From contig JACRPS010000017.1 of the NCBI GenBank assembly GCA_016223085.1, positions 1-63,650 of the forward strand: a DNA stretch of 63,650 nt. Direction: 5' to 3'. Below, piece after piece: positions 1 through 8,915 of the stretch. This DNA comes from Chloroflexota bacterium (GTDB lineage Bacteria; Chloroflexota; Anaerolineae; Aggregatilineales; Phototrophicaceae). Numbering within the stretch: the stretch's first letter is position 1; the number at the start of each line of letters is the position of its first letter. The position numbers and the translations under genes were made by a program. The notes under the pieces are model-generated. The model had not been told where the DNA came from, ran no database searches, and saw only the letters and a program-made list of their open reading frames with translations.

Positions 1-178
1 AGATTTGCGCTCAGGGAGAACCAATCAGATATTTTCTGCATATCATTGTGAAACAGCGATGTTCGAAAAGTCTGACAGCATTTGATAGCACTCCTTGAGC
101 AGAGAGTATTCGTTAACCATTGTCATGTGCAAAGTCGAGCTTAAAAGCCGCTGGTAGAGTCGTATTGGGAGGATGGGT

Positions 179-403
179 ATGTGCCGGAATATCAGGCCAC
201 TGTATAACTTCGAACCGCCCGCCAGCGAAGACGAAATCCGCGCGGCGGCGTTGCAGTTTGTCCGCAAGATCAGCGGCTATAACCGACCATCACAGGCCAA
301 CGAAGCCGCCTTCTTCGCGGCGGTTGACGAAATTGCCGCCGCTGCCAGCAAACTCCTCAACACGCTTGAAACCAACGCGCCGCCCAAAAACCGCGAGGCC
401 TAG
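179..403 (+). CDS. DUF2277 family small protein
   Basis: Encodes 74 residues beginning MCRNIRPLYNFEPPA and continuing with a region rich in Ala around FVRKISGYNRPS. This is the typical sequence of the DUF2277 family: the MCRNI start, the FEPPA turn, then an AALQFVRK helix and a second Ala-rich helix. Length matches the family. The function of DUF2277 is not known. The start at 179 is preferred over the ATG at 173 because the Shine-Dalgarno GGGAGG at 167-172 is six bases from 179 and abuts 173, and because the family begins at MCRN. It is followed 41 bases later by the AraC-type gene on the same strand, so the two may be cotranscribed. Confidence 0.85.
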   Translation: MCRNIRPLYNFEPPASEDEIRAAALQFVRKISGYNRPSQANEAAFFAAVDEIAAAASKLLNTLETNAPPKNREA

Positions 404-444
404 GCGGTGAAGGCGCGCCGCCGGTCAGCGCAGCGGTTCGCGCG

Positions 445-1176
445 ATGAGCGAGGAGCGAACGCTGCCGTTCACCTCCACAGCCCGGCCATCCGATTCGCC
501 ACTGGTGGAGATGGTCTGGCGCGCCCGCAGCGATCAGGCCGGTCGGTTTACCTCGCAGGCGGCCAGCCATTGGGAGCTGGTCGTCACGCAGTTGCGCGGT
601 AAAACCAGCGTGACGGTGCGCGGGCCGGAAACGAAAGCGACTCTCGCGGACTGCCCGCCGGACGCCGAGTTTTTGGGCATCGTGTTTAAGCTGGGGGCTT
701 TCATGCCGCATCTGCCGGTCAGCCAACTGCTCGACCGGAACGATCTGACACTGCCAGCGGCGGCAGGCCGTTCGTTCTGGCTGCACGGCTCCGCCTGGGA
801 ATTGCCCGGCTTCGACAACGCCGACACCTTCGTTGACCGGCTGGCGCGGGCCGGTCTGCTGGTGCGCGACAACCTGATTGAAGCGGTGTTACAGGGCCAG
901 CCAACCGAATTATCGCCCCGCACGGTGCGGCGGCGCTTCCTGCGCGCCACCGGCTTGACTCCGGGCACGATTCACCAGATCGAACGCGCCCGCCGGGCGG
1001 TGGCGCTGCTGCGCGGGGGAATGTCCATCCTCGACACGGTTTACGAAGCGTGCTATTTCGACCAGCCGCATCTCACCCGGTCGCTGCGGCACTTTTTCGG
1101 CCAGACGCCAGCGCAAATTCTGGCGGCCAGCCGCTCCGAACCCATACCCGCCGAATCGTTTCCGCTCCAGTACTGA
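445..1176 (+). CDS. AraC/XylS family transcriptional regulator
   Basis: A 243-residue DNA-binding regulator. The C-terminal part (about residues 150-235) carries the double helix-turn-helix of the AraC family: SPRTVRRRFLRATGLTPG for the first helix pair, then YFDQPHLTRSLRHFFGQTPAQ, which matches the family signature (acidic/Gln-His, R-F-F-G-x-T-P). The N-terminal 130 residues should be the ligand or partner-binding part; they show no family I can name, though the LAD-CPPDAEFLGIVFKLG region resembles the cupin-like sensor of other AraC proteins. No strong ribosome site precedes the ATG at 445, so the start is not certain. Target genes are unknown; it lies downstream of the DUF2277 gene. Confidence 0.85.
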   Translation: MSEERTLPFTSTARPSDSPLVEMVWRARSDQAGRFTSQAASHWELVVTQLRGKTSVTVRGPETKATLADCPPDAEFLGIVFKLGAFMPHLPVSQLLDRNDLTLPAAAGRSFWLHGSAWELPGFDNADTFVDRLARAGLLVRDNLIEAVLQGQPTELSPRTVRRRFLRATGLTPGTIHQIERARRAVALLRGGMSILDTVYEACYFDQPHLTRSLRHFFGQTPAQILAASRSEPIPAESFPLQY

Positions 1177-1254
1177 CGGCGAATGGGGAGGGGCGACCCT
1201 GCGTGAGATGGTTCAATGCTGCAACTGCCGGAGTATCCCGGCGCGGGAAACAAC

Positions 1255-1278
1255 ATCGGGCAGCGTGGGCTGCCCGAT
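1255..1278. terminator. Bidirectional hairpin terminator
   Basis: Perfect 10-bp stem ATCGGGCAGC (1255-1264), loop GTGG, and GCTGCCCGAT (1269-1278). It lies between the converging ends of the AraC gene (1176, plus) and a small minus-strand gene (1284). The tract following it is only weakly T-rich on either strand. Confidence 0.55.
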
Positions 1279-1283
1279 ACTCG

Positions 1284-1415
1284 CTATTCGTCGAAGCCGT
1301 TCGACGGGGTATGCAGGGGGTGATAGGCAGAGGTCTGGAAACCTTCTTCTGCGTTAATAACGACGGCGTACACCAGCGCGATCACAAACAGCGCCATTAC
1401 GATCAGCCACAACAT
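1284..1415 (-). CDS. Small single-pass membrane protein
   Basis: A 43-residue protein with one hydrophobic segment, MLWLIVMALFVIALVYAVV, followed by a short polar tail rich in His, Pro and Ser. The start at 1415 is chosen because GGAAGGAAGA lies five bases upstream and the hydrophobic segment begins right at it; a longer reading frame upstream has no membrane segment or ribosome site. No family is recognised. It may be an accessory peptide in the cytoplasmic membrane. Its ending abuts the terminator hairpin at 1255-1278. A 7-bp hairpin (CTCCGCC, loop TTTC, GGCGGAG) lies upstream at 1503-1520. Confidence 0.45.
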   Translation of the reverse strand: MLWLIVMALFVIALVYAVVINAEEGFQTSAYHPLHTPSNGFDE

Positions 1416-1635
1416 GGTGGTCTTCCTTCCAACTCGTTCACACTGGTTACTATTGAACCCCGGTTTTGATGCCAATACCTCCGGCAACAGCGGGAATTTT
1501 GTCTCCGCCTTTCGGCGGAGCAGTTCCCCGCCATTTGACGCGCCGATGGGATCGGTATAGGATAAACGCAGGCCAACCGCACGGCAGGTGGCACACGGGT
1601 GGCTGATTTCTGGTGGTTTACTGGGTTATAAACCG

Positions 1636-2640
1636 ATGAATGGCACAAAAGTCTGTTCCAACTGTAACAAGGACATCCCCAACGACGCGTCATTTTGCAG
1701 TTACTGCGGCACAATTCAGGTCGGCCTGCTGCCTCCGCAGACCACCACCCGCGTTCCTGACGAGCCGGTTTTACCCCCGCTGCGGGAGCAGATTGTTCAT
1801 TTAACCGAACTCTACGACGACATGCTGGCCATCCTGATCCCGGATGAGGCGCAGCCAATTCTGGTGCGGGGCGAACAGAAGATTGTGCTGGGGCGCAGCG
1901 GCTTTGTGACCGATCCCGTGCCCACCGTTGATTTAACGCCTTATAACGCTGCCGGTCTGGGCGTGTCGCGCCAGCACGCGGTCATCAGCCGTCCCGGCGA
2001 CCAGTACGTCATTCAGGATTTGGGCAGCACCAACGGCACCTGGGTGAACGAAGTGCGGCTGGCGAAGGACAAGTTCCACGAACTCAACAGCGGCGACGTG
2101 GTGCGGCTGGGACAGCTAACCTTTTACGTTTATTTCAAAACGGCGGCGGCAGAGTCGCCGGTAGATACCCTGTGGCTGAAACACAAACAGCCGGATACGG
2201 CGGTGGCGCGCCTGACGCCTGCCTCGCTGGCGCAGGAGGTCAGCCCCTATCTGCTGGCGCTGGCGGGCTTCCAGACCCTGTGTAATGAAGTGCTGAAGCG
2301 TCCGCCGGGGGTGATTAGTATTGATGCGATTCAGGTGGACGTACCCACCGGCCAGATCAGCGTCCGGCTGCGCGGCGCGAAGGAAGCCCTGAAGCTGGCG
2401 CGGGACTTCTGGGGCCGGCGGCAGCGGCAGGCTGTGCTATCCACCGTACCGGCGACTGCCCCCGAACCCACCAACGGCCTGCGTGCCGATACGCCGGACA
2501 CGCAACTGCTGCTGCCGGGTCTGAAGGAACTGGCGCCGGACTGCGCCGATGACCAGCTTACGGTATACCTTGACCGCTTCCGGCCTCACGTCGCCGCGCT
2601 GGTCAGCAGTTCGCTGCAACTGGAGAGCCGGTCACCGTAA
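1636..2640 (+). CDS. Zinc-ribbon and FHA domain protein
   Basis: A 334-residue cytoplasmic protein. Residues 7-25 form a zinc ribbon with two CxxC knuckles (CSNC and CSYC). An FHA domain follows at about residues 70-165, with the hallmark motifs LGRSG, SRQHAVI and DLGSTNGTWVN, so it should bind phosphothreonine peptides. The remaining 170 residues are not recognised. The start at 1636 (MNGTKVCSNC) is chosen because it begins just before the zinc ribbon; a 16-codon extension upstream has no ribosome site. It sits 48 bases ahead of the giant kinase-STAND-WD40 gene on the same strand. A role as phospho-dependent partner of that kinase is a reasonable inference from this arrangement. Confidence 0.8.
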   Translation: MNGTKVCSNCNKDIPNDASFCSYCGTIQVGLLPPQTTTRVPDEPVLPPLREQIVHLTELYDDMLAILIPDEAQPILVRGEQKIVLGRSGFVTDPVPTVDLTPYNAAGLGVSRQHAVISRPGDQYVIQDLGSTNGTWVNEVRLAKDKFHELNSGDVVRLGQLTFYVYFKTAAAESPVDTLWLKHKQPDTAVARLTPASLAQEVSPYLLALAGFQTLCNEVLKRPPGVISIDAIQVDVPTGQISVRLRGAKEALKLARDFWGRRQRQAVLSTVPATAPEPTNGLRADTPDTQLLLPGLKELAPDCADDQLTVYLDRFRPHVAALVSSSLQLESRSP

Positions 2641-2688
2641 GCCGCCTGCCGGTTCGCGTCGCAGCCCACCATCAGGAGACCGCACGTC

Positions 2689-5600
2689 ATGGCGCAACTG
2701 CCCCCGGAACTGGCCGACTACTCCGGCCAGACGTTAAAAGGTTACGAGCTGCGCGAACTGATCGGCCAGGGGGGGTTTGGCGTCGTTTACCGCGCTTACC
2801 AGCCGGTGATTGACCGCGAAGTGGCGCTCAAGATCATCCTGCCACGTTATGCCAATAACCCGGTTTTTATCCGCCGCTTTGAGACGGAAGCGCGGCTGAT
2901 CGCCAGGCTCGATCACATCCACATCGTGCCGCTGTATGACTACTGGCGCGAACCGGACATCGCCTGTCTGGTGATGCGCTGGCTGCGCGGCGGCAGCCTG
3001 CACGCGCTGCTGGAACGCCAGGGCGCGTTAGAACTGCCGCTGGTCGGCAAGCTGCTGGAACAGATCGCGGGCGCGCTGTCGGCGGCGCACCGCAACGGCG
3101 TTGTTCACCGCGACCTCAAGCCCGCCAATATCCTGCTGGACGAGGAAACCAACGCTTATCTGGCCGACTTTGGCATCGCCAAAATCCTGTCGCCGGACGC
3201 GCCCGCCGTCGTTGACGATGATCGCTACGGTTCGCCTGATTATGTCTCGCCGGAGCAGGTCACGGGCCAGCCAATTTCGCCGCTGACGGATATTTACAGC
3301 CTGGGTGTTGTGCTGTACACCATGCTCACCGGCAAAAAGCCGTTTTCCGACCCCAGCACTACCACCATCATCCGCAAACATTTGTACGAGTCGCTGCCGC
3401 CGCTGCAAACCGAGCGTCCTGACCTGCCGCACGCGCTTAATATCGTGATCTGGCGGGCGACCTCCAAGCAGCCGGAAGCGCGCTATCCCGATGCGCTCAG
3501 CCTGGTGTCGGATTTCCACCGTATCACCCGGTCGCAGGAAACCAGCGCCCGCATTCTGGCGAACCTGGCCGCGCCGCCCCCGCCGGCGCGGGTCCTGTCG
3601 CAGCTACCGCAGCAGACAATTGACCTGAACGTGCCTGCCGACCCGCAAAATCCGTATAAAGGGCTGCGGGCGTTTGAAGAAGCTGACGCCGCCGACTTTT
3701 TTGGTCGCGGCGCGACGGTCGAACGGCTGGTGAAGCGCCTGTCGGAAACGGGCGTCGAGCGCCGCTTTCTGGCGGTGGTTGGTCCCAGCGGCAGCGGCAA
3801 ATCCAGCGTCGTCAAAGCCGGTTTAATCCCCGCGCTGCGCCAGGGGGTACTCTTTGGATCGCAAAACTGGTTGATCGTGGAGCTGGTGCCGGGCGTAGAA
3901 CCGTTTGCCGCGCTGGAAGCGGCGCTGCTGAAGGTCGCCGTCACCGTCCCTGACCGCTTCTCCGAACGGCTGCGTAACAGCGCCGGCGGGCTGACGGAAC
4001 TCATCAACGAGATTTTGCCGGATGGCGTGCCGGAACTGGCGCTGGTGATTGACCAGTTTGAAGAGGTGTACACGCTGACTGCCGATGACGCGGCGCGGGC
4101 GCGTTTCCTCGACAGTCTGGCGCACTTGGTGACCGCGCCGGACAGCCGCGCGCGACTAATCATTACCCTGCGGGCTGATTTTTATGACCGCCCCTTGCAG
4201 CACCCCGGCTTCGCGCCACTGATGCGCGAACAAACCGAGTTAATCCTGCCGATGACGCTGGGCGAAATGGAACGCGCCATCATCAGCCCGGCGGAGCGCC
4301 AGTTTCTGCGGTTTGAACCCGGCCTGGTGGAAGCGATCATCAACGACGTGAACCAGCAGCCGGGCGCGCTGCCGCTGCTCCAGTACGCGCTGACGGAACT
4401 GTTTGAGCGCCGCGAGGGCTTTACGCTGACACAGGCGGCCTACGCTGCCATTGGCGGGGTTTCCGGCGCGCTGGGCCGCCGCGCCGAGGAGATTTACCAG
4501 CAGTTTGACACTGGCGACCGCGACATCGCCCGGCAGGTGTTCCTGCGGCTGGTGACGGTCAGCGCCGAAGGGGAAGCGACCCGCCGCCGGGGGTTGCAGT
4601 CGGAGCTGCTGACGCTATCCACCGACCGCGCGCGCCTGCAGCAGGTGATCGCCGCCTTTGGGCAGGCGCGCCTGCTGACGTTTGATTATGAACCGGTGAG
4701 CCATGCGCCAACTGTTGAGATCGCGCACGAGGCGCTGCTCCGGGTGTGGGAACGCCTGCGCGATTGGCTGGATACCGGGCGCGAGGATTTGCTGGTGCAC
4801 CGGCGGCTGGCGCTGGCCGCGTCCGCCTGGGACGGCGCGCGCCGCGATGCCAGCTTTCTGGCGACCGGCACACAGTTGGCCCAGTACGAACGGCTGATGA
4901 CCAACCGGACACTCACCCTGAACGACAGCGAAATTGGCTATTTACAGGCCAGCCTGGCGGGCCGCCAGCGCGCGGCCCGGCGCATCCGGCTGTTTATCGC
5001 CATCCTGATCGGCTTAACCGCCGCCGCCATCGGCCTGTCGCTGGTGGCGCTCGACCGCGAAGCTGCCGCCGTCGCCGAACGCAACCGCGCCGATGCCGAA
5101 GCCCGCACGTCCCGTTCCCGCGAACTGGCGATGACCGCGCTGGCCGGGGATGTGCCGCCTGATCTGGCGCTGCTGTTAAGCCTTGAAGCCCTCCGGACGG
5201 CGGACACCTTCGAGGCGCGCAACAGTCTGCTGCTGGCACTGCAAGCCCAGCCGCAGTTGTCCCGCTTTTTACACACGGACGCGCCGGTGCGGAGTCTGGC
5301 CTTCAGCCCGGATGGCCGCTGGCTGGTTACAGGCGATCTCAATCACCGGCTAATGGTGTGGGACGCGACGACTGGTGAACGGCTGGCGCAGTCCAATGCC
5401 GGCCACAGCGACCGCATCAACGCCGTCGCCTTCAGCCCTGATAATACGACGATTGCCTCCGCCAGTTCCGACGGCACGCTGCGCCTGTGGCGCGTGGCGG
5501 ATAACGGCGCGGCGCTGGAACTCCAGGGAGAGCCGTTGGTCGGTCACGGCGACGCGGTGTGGGCCGCCGCCTTCAGCCCGGATGGCACGCTGCTGGTGTC

Positions 5601-7206
5601 TGGCGGCGCGGACGGCGCTGTCCGCCTGTGGGACGCCGGCAGCGGGGCGGCGGTGGGGCAGCCGATTGAAACGAACAACGAAACCGTGTACAGCATCGTG
5701 TTCCGGCAGGATGGGCAGATGCTGGTATCCGCTGGCGACAGCGGCACGATTCAGCGGTGGCTGGTCAGCCCGGATGATGGCGCGGCGCTGGAAGCCGCCG
5801 GTGAACCGCTGTCCGGCCACAATAATTGGGTATTGGCAGCGGCCTTTAGCCCGGACGGCCAACGGTTGGCGACCGCCGGCGCCGACCGGCAGATACTGCT
5901 GTGGGACGTGACCTCCAGGCAGGCGGTCGGGCAGATCAGCACCGGCCACGCCGATTGGATCCGCAGTCTGGCGTTCAGCCCGTCGGGGGCGCTGCTGGCC
6001 TCGGCCAGCCAGGACCACACGCTGCGGCTGTGGAGCATGGAAACCGGCGATCTGGTGGGCCAGCCGCTGGCTGCCCACGCGGACGCGGTCTACAGCGCGG
6101 CCTTCCGCCCGGACAGCGACACGCTGGTTTCCGGCGGCGCGGACGGCAGCGTGATTTTCTGGCAGACCAATGTCCGGCAGCCCTTCGAGCAGGTCCTCGG
6201 TACCCACGGTGACCCGGTGCTGGCGGTCGCGTTCAGCCCGGATGGGCGGCAGTTGGCCTCCGGCGGCGGCAGCCTGACCGAACCGGTGTCTGATACCGCT
6301 ATTCGACTGTGGGACGTCACCACCGGGCAGGAAACGCGCGCCTTACAGGGGCAGCAGCGTTATATCACCGCGCTGGCTTACAGCCCCGACGGTACGCGGC
6401 TGGCGTCGGCCAGTGGCGACCAGACGCTTGCGCTCTGGAATCCGGCTGGCGGGCAAGCCGTTCAGACGTGGAACAACCCCAACGGGCGCAAACCGCTGGC
6501 ATTGGCATTCAGCCCGGATGGGCGGCTGCTGGTTGCCGGCGACGATAGTGGCGCGATTGTGTTCCGGGACGGAGCAACCGGGCAGGCGCTCGGCAGTCCG
6601 GTTACGGCGCACCGCGACGAGGTGCTGAGTCTGACGGTCAGCCCGGACGGAAAAACACTCGCCTCTGGCAGCCGGGATGGCACGATTGCCCTGTGGGATG
6701 CGACGACCCGGCAGGCGCGCGTGCAGCCGCAGGCCGCGCACAACGGCACCGTCGCCAGCCTGGACTATAGCCCAGATGGGCGTATCCTCGCTTCCGGCAG
6801 CAGCGATGGCACGGTCGTCCTGCGGGACGCGGCCACGCTACAACCGCTGGGGCAGCCGCTGGTGATTGGTGACGAAGTTTCTTCGGTTGTTTTTAGCCCG
6901 GACGGTACAACGCTGGCGGTCGGCAGCCTGGACAGCAGCATCAGTCTGTGGGATGTCGCCACCGGCCAGCGGCTGGGGCAGCCGTTCATCGGCCACCGCG
7001 ATTGGGTGACGGACGTGGCCTTTGCCCCGGATGGAAACCTGCTGGCCTCCGTCAGCGTTGATCGTTCGGTGGCGCTCTGGGATATGAGTCTGGACTCGTG
7101 GCGCGCCCGTGCCTGCCAGATCGCTCACCGCAATTTTTCGCCGGACGAGTGGGAGCGGTTTTTCCGCGAAGTCCCCTACCGGGAAACCTGCCCGGCTGCG
7201 CGGTAG
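2689..7206 (+). CDS. Ser/Thr protein kinase - STAND NTPase - WD40 protein
   Basis: A 1505-residue multidomain signalling protein. Residues 18-280 are a Hanks-type kinase: glycine loop GQGGFG (26-31), VALK lysine near 48, HRDLKPAN (from 140) and DFG (160-162), so catalysis looks intact. Residues 325-700 are a novel-STAND-type P-loop NTPase starting NPYKGLRAFEE, with Walker A GPSGSGKSS (from 365) and Walker B LALVIDQFEE (Asp 455). One membrane segment follows at about 768-787, then a short Arg/Ala-rich coil, then roughly 13-14 WD40 repeats (860-1470) with repeated AFSPDG and LWD motifs. The layout predicts a cytoplasmic kinase and NTPase with a C-terminal propeller sensor across a membrane. ATG at 2689 is preceded by a purine-rich AGGAGA site. 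Probably in one operon with the FHA gene. Target and ligand unknown. Confidence 0.9.
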   Translation: MAQLPPELADYSGQTLKGYELRELIGQGGFGVVYRAYQPVIDREVALKIILPRYANNPVFIRRFETEARLIARLDHIHIVPLYDYWREPDIACLVMRWLRGGSLHALLERQGALELPLVGKLLEQIAGALSAAHRNGVVHRDLKPANILLDEETNAYLADFGIAKILSPDAPAVVDDDRYGSPDYVSPEQVTGQPISPLTDIYSLGVVLYTMLTGKKPFSDPSTTTIIRKHLYESLPPLQTERPDLPHALNIVIWRATSKQPEARYPDALSLVSDFHRITRSQETSARILANLAAPPPPARVLSQLPQQTIDLNVPADPQNPYKGLRAFEEADAADFFGRGATVERLVKRLSETGVERRFLAVVGPSGSGKSSVVKAGLIPALRQGVLFGSQNWLIVELVPGVEPFAALEAALLKVAVTVPDRFSERLRNSAGGLTELINEILPDGVPELALVIDQFEEVYTLTADDAARARFLDSLAHLVTAPDSRARLIITLRADFYDRPLQHPGFAPLMREQTELILPMTLGEMERAIISPAERQFLRFEPGLVEAIINDVNQQPGALPLLQYALTELFERREGFTLTQAAYAAIGGVSGALGRRAEEIYQQFDTGDRDIARQVFLRLVTVSAEGEATRRRGLQSELLTLSTDRARLQQVIAAFGQARLLTFDYEPVSHAPTVEIAHEALLRVWERLRDWLDTGREDLLVHRRLALAASAWDGARRDASFLATGTQLAQYERLMTNRTLTLNDSEIGYLQASLAGRQRAARRIRLFIAILIGLTAAAIGLSLVALDREAAAVAERNRADAEARTSRSRELAMTALAGDVPPDLALLLSLEALRTADTFEARNSLLLALQAQPQLSRFLHTDAPVRSLAFSPDGRWLVTGDLNHRLMVWDATTGERLAQSNAGHSDRINAVAFSPDNTTIASASSDGTLRLWRVADNGAALELQGEPLVGHGDAVWAAAFSPDGTLLVSGGADGAVRLWDAGSGAAVGQPIETNNETVYSIVFRQDGQMLVSAGDSGTIQRWLVSPDDGAALEAAGEPLSGHNNWVLAAAFSPDGQRLATAGADRQILLWDVTSRQAVGQISTGHADWIRSLAFSPSGALLASASQDHTLRLWSMETGDLVGQPLAAHADAVYSAAFRPDSDTLVSGGADGSVIFWQTNVRQPFEQVLGTHGDPVLAVAFSPDGRQLASGGGSLTEPVSDTAIRLWDVTTGQETRALQGQQRYITALAYSPDGTRLASASGDQTLALWNPAGGQAVQTWNNPNGRKPLALAFSPDGRLLVAGDDSGAIVFRDGATGQALGSPVTAHRDEVLSLTVSPDGKTLASGSRDGTIALWDATTRQARVQPQAAHNGTVASLDYSPDGRILASGSSDGTVVLRDAATLQPLGQPLVIGDEVSSVVFSPDGTTLAVGSLDSSISLWDVATGQRLGQPFIGHRDWVTDVAFAPDGNLLASVSVDRSVALWDMSLDSWRARACQIAHRNFSPDEWERFFREVPYRETCPAAR

Positions 7207-7212
7207 GGATAT

Positions 7213-7262
7213 GGGACAGCCAGGGATTTGAACCTCTGGCGAATGCCGGGTGAAACGCTACC
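7213..7262 (-). pseudogene. tRNA-like 3' half remnant
   Basis: On the minus strand the sequence contains a T-arm-like GAGGTTCAAATCCCTGG followed by CTGTCCC, preceded by GGGTAGCG, which resembles the D-arm end of a tRNA. No matching 5' acceptor strand (GGGACAG) is found upstream and the anticodon stem does not pair, so no functional tRNA can be folded. It may be a decayed tRNA or an old attachment-site scar. The call rests on short similarity only. Confidence 0.25.
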
Positions 7263-7290
7263 CATACGCTGATCTTTACCGGCAACACAT

Positions 7291-7314
7291 GAGGGCAGCC
7301 GTTAAGCTGCCCTC
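7291..7314. terminator. Bidirectional hairpin terminator
   Basis: Perfect 9-bp stem GAGGGCAGC (7291-7299), loop CGTTAA, GCTGCCCTC (7306-7314), with a T-rich stretch (GTATGTTTCTC) on the plus side. It separates the end of the kinase gene (7206, plus) from the end of the SH3b lipoprotein gene (7346, minus). Confidence 0.6.
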
Positions 7315-7345
7315 GTATGTTTCTCTGCTACTGCCACTATCCGCT

Positions 7346-8740
7346 TCACACCGTCGGCGTCAGTTCCGGCGTCACTTCGCTGGTTGGCGGTGGCGTCGTG
7401 CTGTGGCCGGGGGTAGGCCCGGCTGCAAACGAACCGGATGACGATGTTGCCACCTCGGTATCCGTTGGTGAGATACTTGGCGGCGGGCTGTTCGTCGGGG
7501 TATCCGTCGGTACATCGGTTGGCGACGGCGCGACCGTCGGCGTTTCCGTCGGCGCAGCCGTGATCTCCGGCGTAAAGGTAGCCGTCGGCGGCAGCATAAG
7601 CGTGGGCGTTAGCGTGGGTACGTCGGTCGGTGTATCGGTTGGCACCGGCGTGGGCAGCGGTGTGTCGCTGGGCGGCACGGTTGTTGGTGTGGCCGGTATT
7701 GGCGTGGGCAGCACCGGACTGGGCAGGGTGCGAATGATCTCTTTGGGCACGGGCTGCGGTGAGCTGGGCGGCGCGACCGGCGAACTATTGGCGTCAAGCT
7801 GCACGGTGACACTGCTGCCCACCGGCACAGCCTGCTCCACCCCCAGCGCCTCGACATGGACTTCGCCTTCCAGCGTGGTGATGCTCATCGGCCTTTCCGG
7901 TCGCGCCTGCACAAACACGGTGGATTTGAGCCGGATTTTCACTTCGTTAATCCACAGCCGCACTTCGGCTTCACCTTCGGGCGTCTGGATGACCAGCCCA
8001 TCGTTGGGCGTTTCGGCGCAGGTGGTGGCGTTGTTGCCGGTGCGCAGGTAAAACGCCTGCATCGGTTTGGCGTCCGCCAGGTACGGCTGAATTGTGTTCA
8101 GTGTCTGGATGTCCCCCTCCGGCCTGACAACGGACGTATTCACCCAGCCCCGCCCCCGGTTGTCAGGCAGGTCAACATACAGCCACGCGCCATCTTCGGA
8201 GCGGCCCCGTGCGGTGATGACGGTGCCCGGCGGCAGCGTTCCCATCACAAACGCCGTGTCAGCCGGTTCGCGGCGCACGTTGACGTTGCCGGTCAGCGAG
8301 GTGGTGACGTTTAACAGCCGGGCTGCGGGGACGATATTGCGCACTTCGACATCCCCAAACAGCAGCAGCGTCACGTTTTCGCCCGGTGAGGTGTCCGGCA
8401 GATTCGCCTGCAGGCGCATCATGCTGACGCCCCAGGTGCCGGTATTGGTATCCATCGGGCTGAGATGCAGCGACTTCAGCGCGGCCACATCCACTTTTTC
8501 GCCCACTTTTTCAAACCGGAACGAGTCCACCCCCGGCTGCGGTTCCGCCCGCACCAGGGCATGGCCATAACAGGCCTGGTTGCGCCCCGTACCGTCACAA
8601 ATCTCGTTGGTCGCTTCCAGCGCCCGCTTGACGATGGTTGTGCATTCCGGACCACTCGCCTCCATGCCGGACAGCGCCTCACACGAAGTCGCCACCAGGA
8701 TGAGAACGATAGCCAGAAGAAGCATTACAGGATGTTTCAT
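7346..8740 (-). CDS. SH3b/FecR-like lipoprotein with Thr/Pro-rich tail
   Basis: A 464-residue exported protein. It opens with a signal peptide (MKHPVMLLLAIVLILVATSC) whose Cys fits a lipobox (L-V-A-T-S-C shape), so lipid anchoring is likely. An SH3b-type domain sits at about residues 160-210 (NVNVRREP ... GWVNTSVV). A FecR-like stretch follows (ITTLEGEVHVEA ... VPVGSSVTVQ). The last 130 residues are a low-complexity Thr/Pro/Ser linker of the TPTP-V kind, common in surface proteins. Start at 8740 is chosen over a GTG at 8761 because the signal peptide starts there. A TATAAT (minus strand, 8802-8807) may be its -10 element. Function is probably at the cell wall; the substrate is unknown. Confidence 0.75.
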   Translation of the reverse strand: MKHPVMLLLAIVLILVATSCEALSGMEASGPECTTIVKRALEATNEICDGTGRNQACYGHALVRAEPQPGVDSFRFEKVGEKVDVAALKSLHLSPMDTNTGTWGVSMMRLQANLPDTSPGENVTLLLFGDVEVRNIVPAARLLNVTTSLTGNVNVRREPADTAFVMGTLPPGTVITARGRSEDGAWLYVDLPDNRGRGWVNTSVVRPEGDIQTLNTIQPYLADAKPMQAFYLRTGNNATTCAETPNDGLVIQTPEGEAEVRLWINEVKIRLKSTVFVQARPERPMSITTLEGEVHVEALGVEQAVPVGSSVTVQLDANSSPVAPPSSPQPVPKEIIRTLPSPVLPTPIPATPTTVPPSDTPLPTPVPTDTPTDVPTLTPTLMLPPTATFTPEITAAPTETPTVAPSPTDVPTDTPTNSPPPSISPTDTEVATSSSGSFAAGPTPGHSTTPPPTSEVTPELTPTV

Positions 8741-8915
8741 ACGCAACCTACTCACACTCACCTTCGAGCGTCCCAGTCTACAGTGTCGAAGTTTTGTTTC
8801 TATTATAATGCCGGAATTCTCATTTTATGCATCTCTTGAGAAATAATTGAGGAAATATTCAGGAAAGGGTGATCGTTAACCCCCTGTCCCCAACGAATCC
8901 ATGCCCTGCCAGTCA

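Noticed and set aside
1-178. A gene in the first 178 bases
   Set aside because: Only a short minus-strand frame without motif or ribosome site; nothing else is seen.
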